The translations under genes and the position numbers were made by a program. The notes under the pieces are model-generated. The model was not told where the DNA came from and did no database searches. It saw only the letters and a program-made list of their open reading frames with translations. Positions 57,341 to 64,000 of a stretch of DNA of 64,000 bases are shown piece by piece. Numbering within the stretch: position 1 is the first letter of the stretch; every line of letters starts with the position of its first letter. Source of the DNA: Harmonia axyridis (lineage: Eukaryota > Arthropoda > Insecta > Coleoptera > Coccinellidae); the NCBI RefSeq assembly GCF_914767665.1, contig NC_059501.1, forward strand, positions 34,572,501-34,636,500, given 5' to 3'.

Positions 57341-58460
57341 CAGAATCATTAAAATTATATCATATATACCAACGCAATTCGTTAAAGATAAATGGTTTTG
57401 GCGAAAATCATGAAAGCATAGTGCATTATACATAGTTAATTTGAATCCAAATAGAAATAGAATTTGGTTTGAGTGAAATTGAATGATACGTTTCCAGTTG
57501 AATAAATCGAAAAGGGAGACGATTAAATCGATACTGTCCATCTTTCCACTTCTGAAAAAACGTTCGACCTTCTTCACTCAAGTGGCGTCTGTGATACAGT
57601 TTATTGGGTTCCAATAACATAATGAGACCGTTCTATTCGTTGTTCACTGGTGTTTGAAAACATTCTTTGTTCATGTTATCATAAACCAATCTGAGATCTT
57701 ATCTAACCACATCCTTCTATGGATGTCGGTTGACAGCAGTCAGCCGGTGGTGCCCAAATTATACAACCCATCGACCATTCTGGTTGTAAAGGTTACAGAT
57801 TTTGTTTCCTTTTCCACGAGAATTCAGAAAATGACGAAAAATGAATAAAAGTTTATTCTCCACTTCTGCACTATGTAAAGTGGAATTTAATTTTTAAAAT
57901 TCTACAGAAGCAATGGATTTTGCGTTTTTGATCATTCATCCACCTTCGCATTCGAAGACCGCCGAACTGATTATCGAATGTTTCAAAATTCAGTATAAAG
58001 ATTTCGAGTCCGTATTTTTTATGTAAAAATGAGACTTTTTAATGGATATGTGTTTGTTACTGATTGGTAGAGCTTAAAATATATATTATTATCAAAGTTT
58101 GAATATAGGTCACATTAAGTGTTTTTGGGTTTACATCATCCAGTACCAAGAAGATAATTATAAAAATCTACAAGAATATACATTCATTTAGGGGACAAGA
58201 ACCTTTTTGCCTCTCAAACTTTTCATAGTTCTCTGCTGGTGGATTCTAATATGATATGAATTTTTGTTTTGGTCATAAAAAATTGGTAGAACATTGCTAA
58301 ACAAATTTTCAATATTATGAATGTAATGTGAGGACATTGTCTATAATAACTAGGAAATTAACACCATTTTGTTAAATTTTAGGCTGAAAGATACCCTCTT
58401 CTACTGAATCAACTATTCACGCAGGAATAACGATTACAAAAACTGAATTATTTTCAAACC
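57341..58460. other. Unassigned, no gene recognised
   Basis: An antisense frame at 57620-57426 is fairly protein-like (EEGRTFFQKWKDGQYRF) but has no family I know. Otherwise A+T-rich. Confidence 0.35.
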
Positions 58461-58469
58461 CAGGATCAT

Positions 58470-58525
58470 CCCTAGCCGAACTGCCGCCCTAGGCAAAGAT
58501 CGAATTTGCCGCCCTAACAGAAGCT
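58470..58525. repeat. hAT-like terminal fragment
   Basis: Words ctgccgccctaggcaaag and ttgccgccctaacag resemble the GCCGCCC-rich ends at 31905-31940 and 33470. Borders are unknown. Confidence 0.4.
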
Positions 58526-58944
58526 AACTCTTCGGAATGCAAAAAAATAATATTGGGTAATCGGGGTCGGGAGTGATGAAAAAATAAAAATATTTAAGGC
58601 ATCTCTTTGAAAAATTTTGATAATAATACAGGAGGAATATTCATTAACTGGAAACCAAGAATTTCCAATCTGTACAAAAAATTAAATTCATTTTAGCATT
58701 GGTAAGAAAAAATAATATGCATGAGGTGTAAATGAATATGAATTCAGAAAGTAACTTTTTTAATTCTCACTTAGGCAAATTTGCTCACAAGGTCTTTAAC
58801 ATGATTCTGCCAGTTCAGATTCATTGAAGAAATAAGCTAACCGGCTAAGCCGATCTTATAATATGGGTACTATTTCTAACGTATGATTTAATTAAGTTTA
58901 GTTTACAAAAACTAAGCTCTGTACTAGTTACATATACATTGGCG

Positions 58945-59550
58945 GCGGTGCAAAAATTCTGACTTCTGAGGACTACACACAGGCTTGAAAAAGCTGAAAT
59001 ACAGTTAATTCAGTTATGGTCGCTGCTTCCCTCTCAGATTCCATGATTCTTTCATTTTCCTTTAGCCTCATTATTGTGTTTAAAGCTTTTTTAATATTTG
59101 CTTCTTTTACTCCATTCGATGCATGTGCCACTGTACCATTGCGTCTTTATCCTAAACGATTTCCAAAACTTCATTAGATCAATTTAATCGTACAAGTTCA
59201 TCGTGTATTCTTTTCGGTAGAGGCGTTTCATTGTCTCAATAACACCATTAGTTGGACATGGAGTAGTGACATTGGATGGAAAAAAGACCAAAAAAGATTC
59301 CAGATCTTAGTACTGCCTCAACGAGCATTATCCAGAAGAAGTGTCTTTTGTGGCCACTTTTCCTGCTTCAATTAAGACTACCTCAGGAGTGAACTTCTTT
59401 ATTGAACCAATCTTGAAAGATATCACAAGGTAAGCAGCTTGCTGGTTACAATAGTGAACTGGGAGATTGTGCAGTTTCATGTTTTCAAAAGCGCAGGGAT
59501 TTTTAAGATTGTGTCCATGCGTCTCTCTAGCGGCCCGCCGTACAGAGAGT
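58945..59550 (-). pseudogene. Tigger/pogo-type (DDE_1) transposase fossil
   Basis: On the minus strand, in shifting frames: NLKNPCAFENMKLHNLPVHY, then FQDWFNKE, TLLLLDNAR, then PSNVTTPCPTNGVIETMKRL and YRKEY, and a tail with WKSFRIK-like sequence. This is the order of DDE_1 proteins of the Tigger/jerky group (GKSKNPRCFK, LPVxYxNQK, DWF, LLLLDNA, PPNVTSLIQPMDQGVI). The LDNA Asp is present. At least three frameshifts or stops make it a fossil. Confidence 0.7.
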
Positions 59551-60440
59551 TTCCGTCAAGTGATTTACGGTACCTAACTATATGTATTTCGTTAGGACTT
59601 CAAAAACACAATTTCGATGATGGGAAATCATGGTACGAATAATAGGGGTTCTATTGTACTTTGAAGGCTCCAAAATTGTTATGTTACAATTGCCCATGAG
59701 ACCCTAAAGACTAATTTCTAGGGGTGGTTCGGCTTATTTGGCAACAAAACTCCTTCCCAGGTCTTTGAAAATTTAATAAAATCAAAATATACGAAGATCG
59801 ATCCTTTTTCACTCAGAATAAAGAAAATTGAAATAAAAACTTAACTTAAATCAGTTTTTAATTAATAACTGTGTATTATAGAATGGAACCTCTTCTGTAG
59901 ATTATTTTCAGCCTCCTAAACACCAGATCTTAGCAGGAAGCTATAGTACTCCAATTCCCATTCAGCGAAGTTGATGTAATAATGCCAGGTATTACGCAGG
60001 TATTCTCTCAGTTTCAGGAACTAAAGTGGTTTAACATACGTACTATTCCAACTTCTATATCTCAAGGAACTAAGAAGTACTTCTTGATATTTTTCAATCT
60101 CAAGAGAAGTTTCTGTTGTTCCAATCCCATAGTAGGTGCTTTGGGAAAATGAACAATGATATTAGAATATGTTGACTTTAATTTACAACACTTTTTTGGA
60201 TTTCTAAACAAGAAATTATGAAGAAATGATTACATTTATCATGAAATAAACCTGAGAAGGAGTTTTTCTGAAATTATTTGACCCAAAAATAATTCTTCCA
60301 AACTTGAAATAGATGGATGACTCTAAAAAAAGAACTACTGTTTCAAAATTAATCAATTCGTCCTGGTGAGATTATCACTTGTTGAATCCATAAAAGTTGG
60401 GGTTCTCGTTTTGCATTACAGCGCCTTTTCACCCTAAACT
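59551..60440. other. Unassigned
   Basis: No recognisable feature apart from the fossils on either side. Confidence 0.35.
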
Positions 60441-60444
60441 CTGT

Positions 60445-60620
60445 ATTGATAAATCCAGATTCTGTTTGGGCATGGATGATTTCCTTTCAAGGGTCAGAAA
60501 GCGTGATGATATAAGGCGGGATCCTCAAGTTGCTATGGGAAGGAGATCTACAAATTACGGAAACAGGTCACCTTTGGTATTCATCAGAGGCAACATGAAC
60601 TGTTATATAGGAGAAGGTGG
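60445..60620 (+). pseudogene. Tc1-like transposase fragment
   Basis: Codes DKSRFCLGMDDF, RVRKRDD and then YGNRSPLVFIRGNMN. This matches Tc1-type transposases (SDESRFCLG.DD..RVWRR and LVFI.GN), with the block between them deleted. The D of the DESRF motif is a catalytic residue; the rest is missing. Confidence 0.65.
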
Positions 60621-60637
60621 AATCACATGTTCTGCCT

Positions 60638-60662
60638 TATATATATATATATATATATATAT
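60638..60662. repeat. (TA)n microsatellite
   Basis: Twelve uninterrupted TA units, next to the Tc1-like fragment. Confidence 0.9.
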
Positions 60663-60663
60663 A

Positions 60664-61045
60664 CAGACGATCACCAAATGACTTCTCGAACCATTTGATA
60701 TTGATGTGTGAACATACCCTTGACGACGTGGTATAATCGTCTTGGTGTTTCGCCTCCTGTGATCCTTTTGATCATTTCCTTAGTAACATTCTTGGACGTT
60801 CGCCAAAAACTAAAAGTCAAGATAAGTGAAATGTCAATGAATTATCAAAATGCAGTGCTTTGATTTTGGTTAATTAAATTATTCGTTATATAATTGGTAA
60901 CGAATACCAACTAGAGCATAGACAATATAACAAAATAGGTAATCACCACTCGAGCTGCGCTCTAGTGATGTTTCGCGAAGTACGTCTCGTGAATCGGTGT
61001 ATAATCGAATATTGTCTGTGCTCTTGTGATATTATAACTGAATAT
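60664..61045. mobile_element. Deleted copy of the 21396-22430 element (reverse)
   Basis: The reverse complement matches the start and end of 21396-22430, including ttataccacgtcgtcaagg and the cacgagacgtacttcgcg hairpin side. The middle of that element is absent. Confidence 0.6.
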
Positions 61046-61177
61046 AAATGCACAAGGGTATTTGATTTTGTAAATTGATATTGTGTATCAGCCAAATTTT
61101 GTTTAATTGTAAAATGTATCGGGATTTATTCTGTAGGTACATCAGTGAAGAATTTTTCTACAAAGATAATACATTAA

Positions 61178-61955
61178 TAGTAATTTACGTAACAAGTCCG
61201 GAAAATAGGGTTTTTTTGGACGAATAGACAAAATTCCAGGACGAGCGTAAGCGAGTCCTGGAAGTCTGTGAGTCCAAAAAAACCATTTTCGGGCGTGTTG
61301 CGTACAATATTTTTTCGGCAACCATGTAAAATAACACTATCGCTGCTGCTTTCCATATTTTATTGTGATTGCGATCAAAAAACATGCAAATTTTTGACAA
61401 CTAATTTCATATGAACTGTCAGCCGTTATCTGGGTTGCTATGGATTCTATGATTCTTTTCCGGCCTAGTCCGGGAAGTACGTACTTTCCGGACTAGGCCG
61501 GGAAATGCTACTTTCTCAGAGAAAAAGCGTCCAGGAAGTGAGCACTTCCCGGACGGTTGCCGAAAATAGTAATTTACGTAACAAGTCCGGAAAATAGGGT
61601 TTTTTTGGACGAATAGACAAAATTCCAGGACGAGCGTAAGCGAGTCCTGGAAGTCTGTGAGTCCAAAAAAACCATTTTCGGGCGTGTTGCGTACAATATT
61701 TTTTCGGAAACCATGTAAAATAACACTATCGCTGCAGCTTTCCATATTTTATTACGATTGCGATCAAAAAACATGCAAATTTTTGACAACTAATTTCATA
61801 TGAACTGTCAGCCGTTATCTCGGTTGTTATGGATTCTATGATTCTTTTCCGGCCTAGTCCGGGAAGTACGTACTTTCCGGACTAGGCCGGGAAATGCTAC
61901 TTTCTCAGAGAAAAAGCGTCCGGGAAGTGAGCACTTCCCGGACGGTTGCCGAAAA
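61178..61955. repeat. 389-bp unit in perfect-length tandem pair
   Basis: Units 61178-61566 and 61567-61955 are nearly identical (only a few differences, for example gctgctgc/gctgcagc). Each has a hairpin ccaggac-GAGCGTAAGCGA-gtcctgg inside longer gtttttttggac/gtccaaaaaaac arms, a second palindrome around ccggcctagtccgggaag, and a third around cgggaagtgagcacttcccg. Antisense open frames in both are products of the repeat and not genes. Confidence 0.9.
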
Positions 61956-62597
61956 AAGTTATTTATGATTACTCTCAAGGTATTATTTGCAGTAACATCT
62001 TAACATCTTCGTGAATTTGGATACTGCAAATTCCAAGAACGAAACCCAAGCTTTCAAAATGCGGTGAATAAACCAATTCGTAATAATGTACTGAACAGAA
62101 ATCTTCAGAAGTTCACCATAATCTGGTATAATCTCTTAACAACCGAACTGCTGTTTGTTAAGTGGCCTGGAAAACCGGAGATGCTTCTGTGAGATAATCG
62201 CCTTGTCAGATGGCCAACTTTTGTTGCTTTTCTTCAGAAACATAATGCGCATTAATTATTACCCTATACAAAGGTGGAGTGATCATCAAGTAGAAAGGGT
62301 TGAGAAATATGATACTTTACAGCCTTGCTTCTGGCGGTTTTACGTATCATTGGGCTCCTTGAACTTCTTGAAATATTTTTACATCGGCTGATGGGCAGAT
62401 CAAAACAAACAACTGCCTTTTAAATCCTTTTCTTGCAGGTTCAGATAAGTGGTTATTAAAAATGAACAAAACTCAATTGTTTTGTGATTGTTGAGGGTAT
62501 TTCATTTGAGTGTGAAATTGTACTGAAATAAACGTTACCTACGCTAGAGTTGATAGATATATGCATTAATTCATATCTATTTGCGACTTTACGTCAC
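61956..62597. other. Unassigned
   Basis: A short frame at 62155-62391 has no family I recognise. No terminal repeats found. Confidence 0.35.
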
Positions 62598-62601
62598 TAT
62601 A

Positions 62602-63224
62602 CAAGGTGTTAGTGAATAAGTTCGATAAACTTCAGGGGGTGATTCTGCATGAAAAATAAATACATCATGTAATATAGCTTTTGTCCGTAAATTCTTCGTT
62701 TTTCGAGATAGGTTAATTTTACTTAATAATTGGATCTTGTATCACGTCTGAGGGTGGTTATTTTGAACATTTGTTCAAGCTTTGCGCCTATTTATTTATA
62801 AGTGTTGTTTTCTGTTATTGTTCTGGTTTATTGTGAGATTGTTGTTGGTAATGTATTAAAGAAATGAAAAATACGCGTTAAGATGTTTCATTTTTTTGCA
62901 TGAAAACAAAACAGACCCATACGAGAATAAGGCAGGACAGATTTTTTTGTCAAGAAATGAACGAAGAATTCGAAAAAGATTTAGATCATTATCCGTATAC
63001 ACCAATGATGAACTCAAATTTTTAATTGCATGTCAGGAAATGCAAATTTCATTAGATATCTGTTTGAGAGCAATACATAAATAGTCAGTTTTTAAGTAAA
63101 ACTTTGACACCTCGTATCTCAGAAAACGAAGCATTTGCGGACAAAAGTTATATAGCATAATGCCATAATTCCTTCATGGAGAATCATCTCCTGAAGTTTG
63201 TCGTACTTATTCACTAACACCCTG
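62602..63224. mobile_element. 623-bp TATA-flanked MITE
   Basis: Starts CAAGGTGTTAGTGAATAAG and ends CTTATTCACTAACACCCTG, with TATA on both sides (62598-62601, 63225-63228). The arms also pair at ataacttttgtccg-like and cgttttctgag-like words, about 130 bases each. A 62-codon frame inside (62896-63084) is not recognised. Confidence 0.8.
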
Positions 63225-63228
63225 TATA

Positions 63229-64000
63229 ATTCATATTCAGAGCGTTCCAACTCAAACTCTGTCAATAATCAACTTTTTTTCTAATTTTTTTCTTGAATTA
63301 TCTATGGACATTCCGTCGAAATGAAATCGGTTTGGAGGATGAGCGCTCAAAAATCAAGTATAGCAGTCGAAATAAAGAAAATCGCATCAGAAAAATATTC
63401 ATTTTAAACTTACAGAGGAAGTCACTGAAATTTAATGTTTCACGAATCAATTGTTTTTTGGACGTTGAGCTCCTGATTAGTGTTAAAAAGTTGAGGTCGC
63501 TGAAGACTTTCTGAATGAGTCATATAACTGACTGCAACTAGTCTGTGGGTTTATGAGATTGACGCGCCAACTAATCGAGGAACTTCAGAACAGAACAGAA
63601 ACTTCGCATATTTCTGTATTCTTCCAGAATTCTTACCAGAAGGCAAGTCAGTAGGTACCTACTTGTTATGTGAGTATATGTATACTTATTCTGCAAGAAT
63701 AATTCGGATTTGATGAAGAGGGCAATTTATTCTTAAATGACCCCATGTGTGAACAGAAAACTCTTGAATTTTGCACCACCAACTAATTCCTGACCAGAAA
63801 CTCTGAATTTTTATCAGAAAGCCATAGAGTAAGAAAAAATATATAATTTGAGCGTTATGCTGCGTTTGAGATGATAAATTCCTTGAAATTGACAGAAACT
63901 TGGCTTTTGTACTACGAACCATTTCGGTGAAAGTTTTGCCAACGAATTTCTAGTCAGAATATATCATAAAAAAATCATATAAACCCTTACTATTTCCATA
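63229..64000. other. Unassigned right edge
   Basis: No recognisable gene or repeat in this A+T-rich end. Confidence 0.35.

Noticed and set aside
57215..57620. Minus-strand frames with protein-like segments
   Set aside because: No family recognised, overlapping frames, and partly inside the GGTCGAGAACC element.
61174..61789. Four similar minus-strand frames, apparently duplicated genes
   Set aside because: They lie wholly in the 389-bp tandem repeat with its palindromes; no protein family fits.
62896..63084. 62-codon frame inside the TATA-flanked MITE
   Set aside because: No transposase motif and no homologue known to me; probably chance in a 0.6-kb MITE.
1..64000. CRISPR array, operon or prokaryotic defence system
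   Set aside because: Spliced eukaryotic genes and insect mobile elements throughout; no regularly spaced short repeats with spacers.

Overview
This is eukaryotic DNA, A+T-rich and packed with transposable elements, and most likely from an insect. Three host genes lie in line on the + strand. Their introns have GT-AG borders and range from 45 bp to 9.7 kb. Proteins and repeats are arthropod-like: an irritans-type mariner, hAT MITEs with 8-bp target duplications, jockey-like and CR1/L2-like LINEs, and a THAP-type DNA transposon. A beetle would fit, but nothing here proves the order.

Host genes. (1) A two-exon gene for a 118-residue single-span membrane protein (1743-2144). (2) A complete five-exon NAA40 gene (7745-10358, 246 aa), encoding the N-alpha-acetyltransferase of histones H4 and H2A. 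(3) A complete seven-exon adenylosuccinate synthetase gene (12833-29746, 454 aa), acting at the IMP-to-AMP branch of purine synthesis. Splicing was worked out by hand; every junction keeps frame. They look like independent housekeeping genes, not a cluster.

Repeats among and inside the genes (1-29.7 kb). There are small hAT MITEs with 8-bp duplications, a tRNA-derived SINE, a decayed jockey-like LINE, and MITEs with CAGGGTG-type ends and TATA duplications. ADSS intron 1 carries foldback elements and a diverged tandem array split by a TA-flanked foldback. Intron 2 holds a 1.66-kb element with inverted repeats of more than 430 bp.

After ADSS (29.7-64 kb) I see no intact host gene. The stretch is stacked mobile elements: hAT-like elements nested in LINE remnants (32-36.6 kb), a palindrome of two LINE 3' ends (38.15-38.74 kb), a CR1/L2-like LINE (39.7-40.7 kb), a broken THAP transposon split by a MITE (43-45.6 kb), LINE and hAT nests (47-52.5 kb), a mariner fossil (54.4-55.5 kb), an element full of GGTCGAGAACC-like motifs (56.1-57.3 kb), Tigger/pogo and Tc1-like fossils (59-60.6 kb), and a 389-bp tandem duplication full of hairpins (61.2-62 kb).

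I found no CRISPR array, operon, rRNA or convincing functional tRNA gene. The most unusual material is repeat structure: the GGTCGAGAACC element, a palindrome-with-CGAG-loop design seen in several unrelated repeats, and nested insertions whose order can be read from target duplications.
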